The translations under genes and the position numbers were made by a program. A model generated the notes under the pieces. The model saw nothing but the letters and a program-made list of their open reading frames with translations, did no database searches and had not been told where the DNA came from. Shown piece by piece: positions 35,068 to 47,280 of a stretch of 64,000 nucleotides of DNA. The stretch comes from Talpa occidentalis (lineage: Eukaryota > Chordata > Mammalia > Eulipotyphla > Talpidae). Location: positions 88,888,678-88,952,677 of the forward strand of contig NW_023602073.1 in NCBI RefSeq assembly GCF_014898055.3, read 5' to 3'. The number at the start of each line of letters is the position of its first letter. Position 1 is the stretch's first letter.

Positions 35068-35384
35068 GGGCCTCCCGGGTGGCGCAGCGGTTGAGCGCTG
35101 GGTTGCGAAGCTGCCCGTGGCCTCTGTGGCGCCGGTTCGATCCCTGGCTGCTTCCTGGCCACCGGAGGAGGGTCCCACATGGCGCGCAGACCTCTCCTGC
35201 CGCCCGCTGCTCCCCTCAGCAGTGTACTTCGGTCCTTCTGCCTGCTCTGCTCCCCGCTCTGGCTCTGGTGAATTCTCTCACCCTCCCGCGCTTCTGACTG
35301 TACCCAGTGCATGTATAAACAAAACAAACAAACAAACAAATAAAATAAATAAATAAAAGCATGCCTCTATTAAAAAAAAAAAAA
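35068..35384 (+). mobile_element. tRNA-derived SINE, 'CATGCCTCTAT' tail subfamily
   Basis: GGGCCTCCCGGGTGGCGCAGCGG starts it, and box B GGTTCGATCCC lies at about 35132-35142. The tail is AAAC/AAAT units followed by GCATGCCTCTATT and A(14). The 14-bp duplication AAGGATTATAAATA lies at 35054-35067 and 35385-35398. It is close to consensus, so young. Confidence 0.95.
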
Positions 35385-35589
35385 AAGGATTATAAATAAA
35401 GGGGCAGTTAGAGTTCAAACTGTCACTCCAAAGAGGGCTAAGCAGAATTAAATGGGGCCATTGTGAAAGAGCAATTCGGAGCATGTAGCAGTGAAGAGTG
35501 AGCTCGGATACTTCCTGAACTTGTGGGGAGGAAAGGGAAAGGGAATAGAGGTTTTGGTAAAACTAACTCTGATCTTTCCATGTTAGGCA

Positions 35590-35740
35590 TAGATTGGCAT
35601 CAAATGCTTAAAGAGCCAGCCAGCCCTGAGATGGAATGTGGGGGGCACCCAAGCATTACAGACGACATGTCTTTTAATGTGCTCCCTAGCCTGTTTGATT
35701 CTGATTCCAGGTTTGAAAATCACTAAACCTAAGAACCAGA
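35590..35740 (+). repeat. Possible MER5/MER3-like DNA element end
   Basis: The stretch ends in GTTTGAAAATCACTAAACC, like the terminus of MER5-type elements, but the interior is not convincing. Low confidence. Confidence 0.25.
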
Positions 35741-36013
35741 ACTAATTTGCATAGATCCTACCTTTCCTGGTTATGAATTTGTGTTTGAAATCAAGTTAGA
35801 GCATTTGATTATCTTCAGACATTTGAATTAAAGAAGAATAAAGATTCGGGGTAAACTTGGCATCTGCTAGCAAAATTTCAAAATTGATGAACCCATATTC
35901 ATGAGACACAGGACTTAAAAAATTTTTTTTTCTGACTATAAAATACATGCTCTTTAAAAAATACAAAAAATCGCAAGATGAAAGTCAAAACCACCCACAA
36001 TTGTGTAGCCTAG

Positions 36014-36475
36014 TGTAGGGTAAGAAAAATATCAGGCTTTTCTGCCCTCCCGCCATTAGGATTGATGATGGATCCCTGTGGTCCTGAATGCATGTCTGAT
36101 GGCGGGCACCTGGAGAAGGGTGTGGGCATATGTAGATGGGATTCAACTGGGCTGAGAGACTGGGCTTATAAGGGTGGTGTCTCCGGGATGCCAGCAGAAG
36201 AGCAGAGGGAAAGAGAGCAAGAGAGAGTGAGCAGAGTGAAAGGAGCAGAGCAGCAGAGGCCACGTGAGAACCCGGGAGATCCCAGAAAGACTAAGGACTC
36301 TCTGGGGGCTGGAAGGCCTGCCAGCCTCCCGGCCCCCCAGCACACCTGCCTGCCATGTGCCTAGTAAATCACAATAAAAGCCTGAAAAAGCCACTGAGGG
36401 CTCCAGGACACTCCCCTCCTTCACCTGTCTGCTCAGGTCATAGAGATCCTGCCCTGTGGCCATCCTGCCGCTACA
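36014..36475 (+). mobile_element. Solo LTR, family A
   Basis: A 462-bp element starts TGTAGGG and ends CTACA (a 5-base terminal inverted repeat). Flanks CCTAG (36009-36013) and CCAAG (36476-36480) fit a 5-bp target duplication with one change. A TATA-like TTATAAG at 36166-36172 and AATAAA at 36373-36378 give plus orientation. Other copies are at 48897-49351 and, split, at 42462-44661. There is no internal retroviral sequence. A 5-bp duplication fits ERVL-like or other 5-bp classes and not the 4 bp of gammaretrovirus-like elements; the class is otherwise unproven. Confidence 0.92.
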
Positions 36476-36545
36476 CCAAGCAATAACATGCTGTGTAGAT
36501 TGGAATTTACTCTTCCACTCTTTCTGTGTATGTGTATATGTGGGG

Positions 36546-36750
36546 TTTTTTTTTTAAGATTTATATATGCACACAAGAACTGGGGTACAGGCCAGAGGTG
36601 TGGGGGTGTGAGAGAATTCACCAGAAACAGAGTGGGGAGCAGAACAGACAGATTGACTAAAATACACTGCCGAGAAGATCAGCGGGTGAGTCAGAAGAGG
36701 TTTGCTGTGCCATGTGGGTATCTCCTTGGCCGGGATTGAACTCGTGCAGC
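36546..36750 (-). mobile_element. tRNA-derived SINE, diverged, minus strand
   Basis: T-run and AAGATTTAT tail side, then the reverse body (GGGGTACAGGCCAGAGGTGTG, CAGAAACAGAGTGGGGAGCAGAACAGACAG), ending near the box B region GGGATTGAACTCG. The head is missing or eroded, and no target duplication was found. Confidence 0.8.
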
Positions 36751-37449
36751 AATAGCTTTAGTTTTCCCCACATAATTGAATATGAGCTGCAGAGAACACT
36801 GGACACGGATGTGCACTCCCCTGGAGTCAGACCGCTGTATATCTTGACTCTGCTCTATAGCCTCTCTGCTTCTGTTTTTCATCTATAAAATGAAAAAAAA
36901 AAGTCTATGTCATAAGCAAAGTTGATAGTATTAGTGACAATCTATATAAAGTTCTCAGAAGAGTATTTGAAACAATTTTTATAAGTGCATCATATACATT
37001 TATGTAAGTGCATCATAATAGATTGAAGCGATTTTATCTATTATATAGCATTTAAGTAACTCCCAATTCTAGCTGTTATTGCAAGCTGAATATTTTAATA
37101 TAGGGTCAAAAATTGCCTAAAAGCTATGCCAATAAATAATTACTTATTCTGTGTTTAGAAGAACACAGACTTTGTAATATTTTTCCAGATTAGAGGGATG
37201 AGGTATTCCAGAATTCTTTCTTTGCATGGCTTAGTATCTAGCTTTCTGACACCACTGTTCAGCCTAGTGTTTAGAAACTTCAGATAATTCTATGCTTTGA
37301 GAAATGCACATAATGATCATTTCATCCAAAGAAACCTGTTAGAACAAGGTTGTTTTTCTAAGAGATGGCAAAAAATCTTTAGTAATTTTTATAACTGGTC
37401 CCAAAATCTAATAATAAGTGGACAATTAAAACTATGAAGGGAAATTTGT

Positions 37450-38955
37450 AGATGACTGCATCCAACAAATGCTGTTTATATATTCTTTTCAAGTTGCATG
37501 GAAAACATTTATCAAATTAGACCATGGTCTGGGCAATGAAAATGTCTCAATAAACTTAAAAATATTAAACTCAGACAAAGTATGTTCTCTGACCACAGTT
37601 GAATAAAACTGGAAATCAATAACAGAATGATGTATGAATAACATGCAAATATTTGTCTGGCATCAATAATCCATAGGTTGAAGAAATCAAAAAGTACATG
37701 GAAAACTATTTTGAACTGATTGAAAATGAAAACACAGCATCATATATCAAAATTTGTGGTATATGTTTAAGTCAATATGGAAGGGGAAATATACATAGCA
37801 CCAAAATTATCTGTGTTAAAAAATAAGGCCTAGAATCAATAGAATAGATTTGGAATTGCCAAAACAATTTTTGAAAAGAAGAACAAAGTTAAGGGACTAT
37901 ACCTGCCTTTAAGATATAAACCTCTGTAAACCATGGTGTGATATCAAAACCATGACCCATTAAAAAAGTTGATTTGACATTACCAAAATTAAAAACCTTT
38001 GCTTTTCAAAAGACACCATGAAGTGAAAAAATAACTACAAGCTAGGAGAAAATATTTGTAAATCATATTCCTGACAATGAATCCATATCCAGAACTCCCA
38101 AAACTCCATAATAAAACAAAAACCTAATTTCTAAAAAGTGAAAGATTTGAACAGATATTTCCCTAGAGAAGATAGGTAAATGGCTAATAATCACGTGAAA
38201 AGATACTCAACATCATCAAATATTAGGGATATGTACATTAAAAGCACAATAAGATACTGCTATTAAGATGGCCAAAATTAAAAAGACTGACCATATCCAG
38301 TGTTGGCAAGGGCATAAAGGAACTGGAACTCTTACAACCACTGGTAATGTAAAATGGTATACCCACTTTGGAGAGTAACTTGGTAGTTTTCTTAAAGTGT
38401 TAAACCTGCATGTGTCACAGATCCACTCTCTACTTGTTTAACCAAGACTTAAACAGGCATACCTATGTTCAAAGACATGTACATCAATGTTCATAGCAGT
38501 TTTATTTATAATATCTAAAATATCCATCAACAGGTAAATGGATAAACAAATCACCTCCACAATTAGCCACCATGAATGAACAAAAAGAAAAGATTGATTC
38601 ACACATCAACATCAGAGAGTCTAAAATTGTGTTGACTGAAAAACCTGGGCTAAAAAAGTACATACTGTATTATTCCATTTACATGGAAGTCTAAAAATAT
38701 AAACCTATCAAGTGATAGAAAGCAGACAAGTGCTTCTTCAGAATGGCGAGAGTAGAAGGGGGGATTATAGAAGCACAAGAGGAAATTTTGTGCAGGTTGG
38801 GAGGTCGGGGGGAGATGGAAATGTGTTCTATTTTGCACATAGTGATGTTTTCACAGGAGTTTCAAACTTATCAAATTGTATACTTGAAATATATTCAGCT
38901 GATTGTGTGCCAATTATGTTTTAATTAAGCTGTTAAAAAAAAAAAAAAGAACAAA
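37450..38955 (+). mobile_element. Old L1, ORF2 3' half and 3'UTR, dead
   Basis: ATTAGACCATGGTCTGGGCAATG, TCTGACCACAGTTGAATAAAACTGG, GGAATTGCCAAAACAATTTTTG, AAATTAAAAACCTTTGC, AATCATATTCCTGACAATG and GGCAAGGGCATAAAGGAACTGGAACTC follow ORF2 in order, then a 3'UTR ending in A(14) at 38935-38948. Several segments are deleted relative to a normal L1. Confidence 0.88.
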
Positions 38956-41900
38956 CTCATGTATGCCTCTCGTGAGCTCTGTGCTGAGGTTTCTTACCTG
39001 CTCGCTTTGGGGACTGCTGAGGCTGATTAGCTTAACTGTTCAGCATATGAAATGCAGGTAACTTTTGCTTTCAGATCCAAGATGCAAAATTCCATACCAG
39101 ATAAATGATCTACTCAAATTTCTGACCACTGGCAATTCCCCTACAAATGATACTGACTATGACTGGAATCTGGACCTGTCACCTGCAAATCTCCCTTTTC
39201 TACACTTCAAACTCCTACCTCTCTAGATTATAAACCTATAGGTTGCTTATCTCGGTCTTTTGCACCCATTCTTCTAATGCTGCATTGCTACCCCCCACAT
39301 GTCAATTAAAATGCTTCTTGAATGGGTCTCCCAGCAGCTCCCTCCCCAAACAAAACAAAACTAGAGCAACAGTGGCAAAAATGACCATGTTAGTGCTTCT
39401 CAGCCTTGGTGGTACATCAGGATTGCCTGAAAGATTTTTAAAACACATGGTTCCCAGTTCAAGCCAATTAAATCAGAATCCCTGGAGGTGATGCTGTGGG
39501 TCAACTTCCTTTCTTTCTTTATTTTTAAGCTCCACAGAGAATTTGAATGTGCAGCTACTTGAAAATCACTGCTAGGTTGATGGTGTCATCTTTTTTGTAG
39601 AAAGTCTGTACTTTCTAAACCCTTCTGAAAAAACCTAACTGCTTTTGTTTTAGCCTCTACCAGTACATTTTCCTAAAGTCCAAGCCCTCTCGTAGTAGTT
39701 GTGGGAAGATTTATCCTGTAATTAAGAATAAAATGAAACTTAATTTCTGTAGGAAATTACATTGTACTATATAGTAAATTACACTTTTTATTGGGAAATT
39801 ATGAAGTAAGAATTTGGCAATGGTTAGAATTATTTAATGCTTAGTTTTTTAATTACATAATTAAAAGATAATTAGGTGAATAGGTAATACTTTGGCTAAT
39901 TGCAGTGATTAAATGATTGCTTCCATAATGTAAATTACTTTCCACCATAGTCAGTGATGTAAAAATATTTTCTAAACATCTAGTGGTATTTTAAATTTAC
40001 CCATAATTTTATGGGTATATGGCCTATATTTGGTGGGTGGACTGCTCATCACCAATTTCTCCGCTGCTCCAAGGAAGAGAGCACACCAGCCACCAGGGCT
40101 GCAAGGGTCTGTCAAGACCCAGAGGTCTTGGCTAAGCAAATTGGTGTCTCCAACACAGTACAAGTGGGGGCTCAGAGATGAGGCTACATGTAGGTACTCC
40201 CGGCTGATTGTCTGTGGCTGGATGTTGTTTTGTCTCTAAAAAACTGGGCATCAAGTGTCTTTATTTGTGAGGAGGGGATAAGAAAACCTGCCTTGCAGGA
40301 CTTGTTACTATTATAGACATAGTGACAGAGCTCCTACTATAATACCTGGCCTATAGTTAGTGCTCAGTAAATGATAGCCATGATTATTTAAAAAATTATT
40401 TTTCTTTGCATTGGAGCTGTGTTATACTGCTCCTTTATTTGGCTGACCATTGAGAGGACCTATGGAGAAAAGGGGACTCTGCAGAGTAGGTTAGGTCACC
40501 TTCTGGATGGCAGTTCCAGATGCCACAAGATAGAATAGCCAGTGTAGGCAAGGCTCGGTTTACTGATAAGGTCTTTCCACCACTGAGGGAGGCTGGGGAA
40601 CCGGGACAAGCATAAGTCTGTAGAGAGAGGCTGTCCTCACACTCAGCATGGAGGGAGAGCCTCCATTTGGTGAAACTAGTCTTACAGATCCAAACCTGCC
40701 GTGCCAGGAGATGTAACAGTGGAAATCAAACCAATTTACAAACAGTCCTACAGAGATTTGAAGTTTCTTTTCCATTGGCTGTTAGGGAAAAGTAGTTTTC
40801 TTTTTTATATTTTTTTAGGTTTTTACTTTCTGGCTTTCCCTTCCTCTGACTTTATGCACACTGATTGAAACTGAGCCAGATGCTCTGCATCTAAACAGAG
40901 AAGAGTAAGGAAAGTTATTACTGAGTCACATAGATTTGAAAGTTTTAAAATGGGTTCTCAGTCTCTTGAGTGACGTGTCTTAGAGGCTAATACAGCAGAA
41001 GAACCGGGGAGAGTGGGGTGAAATGGACACTGCTCCACATACACCCACTCCTATCCCCACTTCAGGTTAAGGTATTCCTCTTTGATCTATTTTGTACCAT
41101 GGGGGTCTTTGAAATACAACTCAACTCTACTTCCAAATAAGGATTCTGGTACTAAAAGTTAGGGAACTAGCGCTCTAGTAGCTCTTCCATTGTGTATATG
41201 GAGCTTAGAATGGTAAAGAGACTTGTTTGAAGTTACGCATTTTAAAAATAATAGAAGTAGGACTGGCAATCAGTTCTTCTGATTTTCAGTCCAAGGACAT
41301 GATTCCCTATATCTTGCTTCCTTTTAATAGTTGGGAAGCAGCTTTTAAGTTCTTACATGTAAAGTCACAGATCTGACCACATTGCAAGAGAAATCTCCCA
41401 GAAGAGTGAAAGAAGCATATGCTCAGCATCTGAAAGGGCGTATTTTCTCCTCACTTCTCTCTTACCTTGGACGCGCTTAAGTGTATTGCCAATTAAGTGA
41501 CAGCTTGGGACAAGCCACCTTGCAAACTATACAAAGAAATGGGGACTACTAGACACTATACAAAGAAACTCTCCTAGATATGGGGAAAGGACCCTGTAAT
41601 ATATTTCATGGTAGATCCTCAGGATTGTGTTACAGAGAAACTTGAGTGGATGTGTTTCTCTCCACTGCCTTGTAGGGCTCCTTATTTATAGCATCACCCC
41701 AAGCTGGTCTCAGTTGTTGTACTAATGGGTAATCAAAATCTGCCAAAAGGACGCTCCGTACTCAGAGATACTTAAGAACCCTGTGTTTCCCATCAATCAT
41801 ACTCCTTGTCCTGTCTTTTCCTTCACCCAAGACCCTAGATTTTTAGTGATATTCAGCCCTGGTAGTTATGCTTCAAAGTGTGACATGATTCATCTCTAGG

Positions 41901-42456
41901 AATCTTGATTTTGGACCCTTTTATAGCTGCATATAAGTCTTTTATATATGTCAGTGCCCTCACCATAATCTCACTCACCTCCACAAACCTGCTTTCAATT
42001 AACATACAGCTAAATATCAGTGTTTGTTTCTCCCCATTCCCAGTTCTAAGCAGACTGCTGTCCTTAAGTTCCTTCTCTAAACAAATTCTAGAGCTGGCAA
42101 GAAGAAACTCTCCATTGTAGTGTAGTGAGGGCTGTGAGTGTTGAATGAAAGAACATGGGCAAAACATCTGTACAAATGGAAAGGAAGGCAGTCACTTTGG
42201 ACAAAGAAATAAAACTCAGCCATTGCTGACTTTTCTGTGAATTAAAAATGATGTTGCTCCTTGTTCACTATGGCTTGCAGGTATAGCCACACAATCACCC
42301 TTAGAGCAGCTCTGTGATGAAAACCAGAACACATAAGCATTCTGTTTAGTACCAACTTGCAGTTGAGAAACTTGCAGACTTCCATCTTGCTATTGCTAAA
42401 CTTCCACCTGGATTCTTCTCCTTTAATTCAGGACCACTGAACATTATTCTAAGTGA
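38956..42456. other. Noncoding stretch with MER5 and MIR remnants
   Basis: Besides the MER5-type element at 39389-39572, MIR-like pieces lie at about 40245-40390 (plus, ending GCTCAGTAAATGATAG) and 41205-41335 (minus). The frames at 40030-40239, 40560-40775 and 41853-42167 are not recognised and overlap other frames. No exon is evident. Confidence 0.4.
39389..39572 (+). mobile_element. MER5-type hAT nonautonomous element
   Basis: GTGCTTCTCAGCCTTGGTGGTACATCAGGATTGCCTG at the left and TGAATGTGCAGCTACTTGAAAATCACTGC at the right are diverged inverted ends. Between them CCAATTAAATCAGAATCCCTGGAGG is the family hallmark. It is a nonautonomous DNA transposon with no coding capacity. Confidence 0.8.
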
Positions 42457-42843
42457 CAATGTGTAGGGTAAGGAAAAAATGTCAGGCTTTTCTGCCCTCC
42501 TGCCATTAGGATTGATACCGGAATTGTCAGGCCTAGTCTCCCAGCCAGGAACGGATTCCAGGCTGCAGGGCAGCGCTGAGCCCCAGCCGCTAGACCCCCC
42601 ACGGGTTGGTGTCTCACGAAGCCGCAGCAGGAACTCCACAGACGCTCAGGCAAGCAAGCGAGAAGAGGCAGTTTGTTTAGAAGAAAAAGTTTATTGAGGA
42701 GAAAAAGAGCAGAAATAAAGTGGGACTCCCAGGCCAGGGAACCAGGCCTGGGAGGGGCAAGGAAGCCAAAGTGGAGTCGTGTCTCAGGGAATATATGTTT
42801 TTTCCCTCATTATTTTAAAGCTGCCCCAGTCTCTTTGTGATTG

Positions 42844-43916
42844 TGTAACAGGGTGGTCCCCAGGAAAGGGGGAGGTTCCCTGCCCCACCCAAGGGAGGGT
42901 GGAGCTGAGCAGGAAGAGGAGAAGCTGAAGAAGAGACTGAGGTAGGAAGCAGGATGGAGCCAGGAGACCTGGAGGAGGCGCATGGAGCCTAGAGACACGT
43001 GAAGAAACTGCGCTTGTCTTTTGGTTGTAGACTGGGTGACACAGATGTGGGTGAGACCTGTGGGGAGGTGACAATGGCAGCTTTTATCTTGATGTTGATT
43101 TTGCTCTTTTCCTTCCGGGCTTGTCCGGCTGTTTGTGACCCTTTTCTGTGGGTCCCCACTGGAAGATGCTTTAGACTTGTGGCAGGCCTTGGGGCCTTGC
43201 TCTGGGCCAATCCCATTTGGATGGACTTTTACCCACGAGGGGATGGGTAACTTTGGGTGCTTGATTTAGAAACTAGATTTGTTGTAGAGCAACCCCGATA
43301 CAAAACGGGGTGCCTGACTGTGGGTCCTCACCCGCGCGCTTAAAAGGACTTATCAATGCTCTACTGCAGGCACACGTGAAAGGTTAATAAAAGGTTTATT
43401 TACAACGGAAAGGGAAATGAGGAAATGTACAGCTCTGGGAGAAAAGTGGGAGACAAAGTTTTAAATGCGTCCTACCCGATCCGCCGATCAGGAATCCCAA
43501 AATGGCGCTCTCAGTTGGCCGCCAGCCAGGAGCGGTGAAGCCAGGAGGCGAGCGATCGCGAGCCAGAGAGCGAGCAAGGCCCACGTGTTTGGTTTTTATA
43601 TCCAACCTGGCTGCCCAACTCCACCCTCAGGTCCCAGCCACCCTCCCCTTGGTGGTGATGGGATTTGTCTTTCCCAATGTCCTGATGGCTTTAGTCTGGA
43701 GTGGGGGTGGAGTCCACAAAGCCTGTATGAGATTATCTCAGGACATCCTTTCCCCCTAACAGATTCTTTGCCTTACCTGTATTGTTTCCTAGTTTTATTA
43801 AAGTTCCTTTTCATTAAAGTCTCCTATGTTTTGTGTTGATGCGGCGGATGGCAGAACCCATTTAGAATAGGCAGGTTTGCGGGGTTTTGGGCTGCCCCTC
43901 TCCCTGTCCTATAACA
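42844..43916 (+). mobile_element. Solo LTR, family C, nested in LTR-B
   Basis: Starts TGTAACAGGG and ends CCTATAACA, flanked by an exact 4-bp duplication ATTG (42840-42843 and 43917-43920). Without the LTR-D insert it is 587 bp, the same length as the copy at 22287-22873, from which it differs by only a few percent by eye. It carries the same 58-codon frame (43074-43250). It sits between the TATA box and polyadenylation signal of LTR-B, so it broke that LTR. Confidence 0.94.
43280..43761 (-). mobile_element. Solo LTR, family D, innermost and youngest of the nest
   Basis: A 482-bp element, TGTTGTAG...CCCTAACA on plus, flanked by an exact 4-bp duplication GATT (43276-43279 and 43762-43765). 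Read on the minus strand it has TATAAAAA (43600-43593) and AATAAA (43400-43395), with CG-rich sequence between them (43480-43580), and this keeps the look of an intact promoter. It interrupts LTR-C, whose sequence resumes exactly as in the 22287 copy. No other D copy is in the window. Confidence 0.93.
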
Positions 43917-44941
43917 ATTGGTTAGTTCTCGGCTGTCTCACTTAATTTGCTACTGAGTGGGGATTTTTATATTCCTTACCTAACAGCTTTCTTTTTCCCC
44001 ATTTGTTGCATCTTTACATTTATGGCCCAGTCTTCTGGATGGGCATCCCTGCATTGAAGTTAAACAGCTGCCCTTCTAATGTGTCCATAAATTAAACCAC
44101 TCTCCATTTCTCCAATCTCCGCCTCCCTTTACCACCTGAAGGAAACCAGGACTAGTATTAACAATGTTGTCCTTGGTTCTGGGATGTTTGTTTTTCCTAG
44201 TGGAATGGGTTACTTTCCCTTGGTTGTCCTTATCTCTGAAGCCTCCCTAAATTCTTCAGAGTTCCCCTCCTGCACTGTCCCTAAGGCTGCCTAATAAAAC
44301 TAGCTTGCCCTGTCTCAGGATGGATGACAACCCTGCGGTCCTGAATGCATGCCTGATGGCGGGCCTAGGTAGATGGGATTCACCTGAGCTAAGACTGGGC
44401 TTTTAAGGGCGGCGTCTCAGGGACACCAGTAGAAGCCCAGAGAAGCAGAGCCATGAGAAGAGTAGAGAGAATGTGAGAGAAGGTCAGAGAGCCCAGAGTG
44501 AAGACTTGCCTGTCAGCCTCCCAGCCCCCTAGCACCCCTGCCAGCCGTGTACCTGGTAATCTAAAAAAAAAACCTGCAAAAGCCACTGAGGACTCTGACT
44601 CCTCCTTTACCTGGTCTGCTGGATCATAGAAAACCTGCTCTGTGGTCTTCCTGACCCTACACAATGAGAGCGTTTTTTTTTTTTTTAAAGGAATAAAATA
44701 AAGACAAAAAGCAGTTATGTTGTTAGCAGGAAGTATTCAGCATAATGTTGTTTTAACATTACAACTTAACTAAATTGACCTTGGTTATCAGACCTGTTGA
44801 AGAGAGACATATTACTCTAATTTAACAAAGGAATGAAAGAATCACTAAACAAAGTTTATTCATGAACTACCATTGTAATGTAAATGGAGATTGCCCAGGC
44901 TTTTGTGCTTTGACCTCTGTGTTATCACCTGCAACCTTAAA

Positions 44942-45345
44942 TGTAGAAGGTGCTTGGGCGTGTGGGTGTGAGGCATATGCTGATGGCCACACGAGTATGG
45001 TGTGGGTGTGTGTAAGTGGACACACCTGAGCCTGGAGGCGGCACATGAAGGCAGCATCATAGAGGACGGAGTGCAGCAGAGGGCAGTGGAAAGACAGCAG
45101 AACCATGGCTGTAAGAGGAAGAGACCATGTGACAACGCCAGAGAGAGTAAAGATTCTCAGGGGGCTGGGAAGCTTGCCAGCCTCCCGACCCCCAGGCCCC
45201 CAGGCTGCTCTGCACCTGATTGTTCCACTACAAGTGGTGTAGAAGGATCATTAAAAGCCTGAAAAAGCCCCGGAGGGCTCCAGGATTCTCCTTTACCCAT
45301 TAGTCTGGATCCTTTGAGAACCTGCCCTGTTCCTTGCTGGCACAA
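44942..45345 (+). mobile_element. Diverged LTR related to family A
   Basis: CAGGGGGCTGGGAAGCTTGCCAGCCTCCCGACCCCC (about 45157-45195) and AAAAGCCTGAAAAAGCC..GGAGGGCTCCAGGA (about 45252-45290) match the 3' part of LTR-A, while the 5' part differs. A possible start TGTAGAAGG lies at 44942 and a possible end near CTGGCACA (45344). No target duplication was found, so the limits are approximate. Confidence 0.7.
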
Positions 45346-47280
45346 CAAACATAAACTACCTCTGTGAGGTTAAAAAGCAATTGCAGCTTTCTAGCAGATA
45401 ATTTATGGAGAATTAAAATAAAAAGAAATGAAGACTTGAGAAAGTAGTGCCAAATGGATGGAAAGTATGAAATTAATTATTTTAAATGTCTCCCTCAAAA
45501 TCTGTTTCCTATAAAGAATCGGATATCTGTTGAACTTCAGAATTATTTACATTTCTTCAGAAGAGTTCTCACCAACAGCAGAAGAATAACATGAAGACGT
45601 ATGTGTTGTCATATGAACCATGTATGATGGAGCTGGAAGAGGGTCCAAAGAGCTCATCCGTCCAGTCCTCTGTGTCCCCCTGGATGACTGTCTCAACTGC
45701 TTGAGGTAAGTGGTTCCTGTCTACTTTTGTCCTTTCTTTTTATGTAAAAATAAATGCAAAAAGAGAGAATACCTGTTTTCTTCTTGATTTTAAAATTTTC
45801 AGGAAAATGTTATCCCGCATATCACATTTCAGATACAGCTTTAAGTCAGTAAAATTTGTTTTATGGTTGTTAGGTAATATCAATAAAACTAAAAGGATGG
45901 TGGCAATATTTTCCTCATAGATAATTATTTCTATTTTCACATATAAAAGAATGAACTGATTTGAAGGACTAGTTAGAATTGAAAACATTACAAAAAGTAT
46001 ATAGAGGAAAATCTTAGTGGTGCTTGTTCAGCTGCCATCCAGAGGAAGAGTGTTAGTCGCCAGGCCTGACATATTCAGATCACATGGACATCTTAAGTCT
46101 ACTTTGAGATCAGCATGTAAGAATGACTTAGCTTGCACACATTAAATTTGAAATTCATTTGACCTCTGACTCAATACTTATAAGATGTCTGCTATCATTT
46201 GGTTTTCCATAAAGCTCTGCCTACAAAGAGGTAGTAAACTTTAACCTGCACAGGCCATAAAATATGTTTTCAGAATCATATCTAGAATCATTCTGGGGAG
46301 AGCAGCTTCTTTCAATTTGAGGTTGTCGAGGTTTTTGCTTGGGAAACTGGTGAAACTAATTATCTTCCCTAGCTGCAACGCATGGTCCTAAGAATCCACA
46401 CCTGGGCTGAGGCACTTGCGAACAGATACCCGGCAGTCAGACACTCAACTCCACCCCTGCCATTCCGTCTCAAGAGAGACCGTACTTCTGAGATGCACTT
46501 AGAGTGGCTGAGTCTCCAGAATTGCTGGTGAATCCTCTGGATGACAAACCATGTTCCAGCAGTCCCTGAGGCCAGATTGACCTTTAGTCATGGAAGTGCT
46601 GAGCCCTAATGATTGAGATCCCCACCTATAAAATGCCAGATGGAATCTGCAAAGGTAAGGATCTAGATTAATTTTTGATGTGTTGTATATCTTCAAGAAA
46701 CCTAAATTCTACTGATTTTTTTTATGTTGATGTCACACTTTCAAACATCTTTTTATGGGCAAGGGAGGCGGTGTTTGTTGGGGGACTATTTGTCTTTAAT
46801 ACAGGTGGATCAACTGGGAATTTCTAAGTGGGTCTGACTCAATTCTCTGACAAACAGTGATGAGGTTTTCCTAAGGTACTTGCTTTCTGCTTGGATATAT
46901 GGCCACAATGATGAAATTTCTAGCTTTTATTTATCTTTATGTACTGACAGATTAATTATCGTCAGGGAATATTGGTGGAGTGTTCGGTAGAGAGCTAGAG
47001 AATGGCTCTAAAATAGACAGTTACTTAAATTAAAAATTCTGCAAGTTTTCTTATGTAAAAGGGAATCTGCTACGAGTTTCTGAATCAAATCTGGGACAAA
47101 GTTTAAATCTGTATCAACTTAGGTTCACATATTAGTTATTTTCTGCTTCTTGTATAGGGGTTGATAGAGGTGGAAGGGAAGAGGGAGAGCCAAGAGAATT
47201 TTTTTTTAAATAGACCACAAACATAAATGAGAGTATATTCACCTATCTGCAACATGTGAAAACTATATGTTAGAAGAGAC
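45346..47280. other. Unclassified noncoding stretch
   Basis: No gene recognised. About 45625-45700 (GGAGCTGGAAGAGGGTCCAAAGAGCTCATCCG) may be an ancient core-SINE trace. The frames at 45740-45988 and 46499-46696 (minus) show no domain. Confidence 0.35.

Larger units (their letters stand above)
42513..44317 (-). mobile_element. Solo LTR, family B, nested in LTR-A
   Basis: On plus it starts TGATACCGG and ends CTGTCTCA, between two copies of GGAT (42509-42512 and 44318-44321), a 4-bp target duplication. Without its insert it is about 727 bp. Read on the minus strand it has a TATAAAAA box (43971-43964) and, about 190 bases on once the LTR-C insert is removed, an AATAAA signal (42695-42690), which is the U3-R-U5 order of a gammaretrovirus-like LTR. 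No second copy occurs in the window. Confidence 0.85.
42462..44661 (+). mobile_element. Solo LTR, family A, split by three nested LTRs
   Basis: The left end TGTAGGG begins at 42462 and the right end CTACA stops at 44661, with an exact 5-bp target duplication CAATG (42457-42461 and 44662-44666) outside both. Only 42462-42512 and 44318-44661 are family A sequence; the 1.8 kb between is LTR-B with its own inserts. The right part keeps the TATA-position TTTTAAG and the family's GCCAGCCTCCCAGCCCC segment. The A part is shorter than 462 bp because of small deletions. The matching duplication proves that the two halves belong together. Confidence 0.93.

Noticed and set aside
36062..36364. 100-codon plus frame in the LTR-A copy
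   Set aside because: Not kept in the other LTR-A copies, so it is a chance frame in GC-rich LTR sequence.
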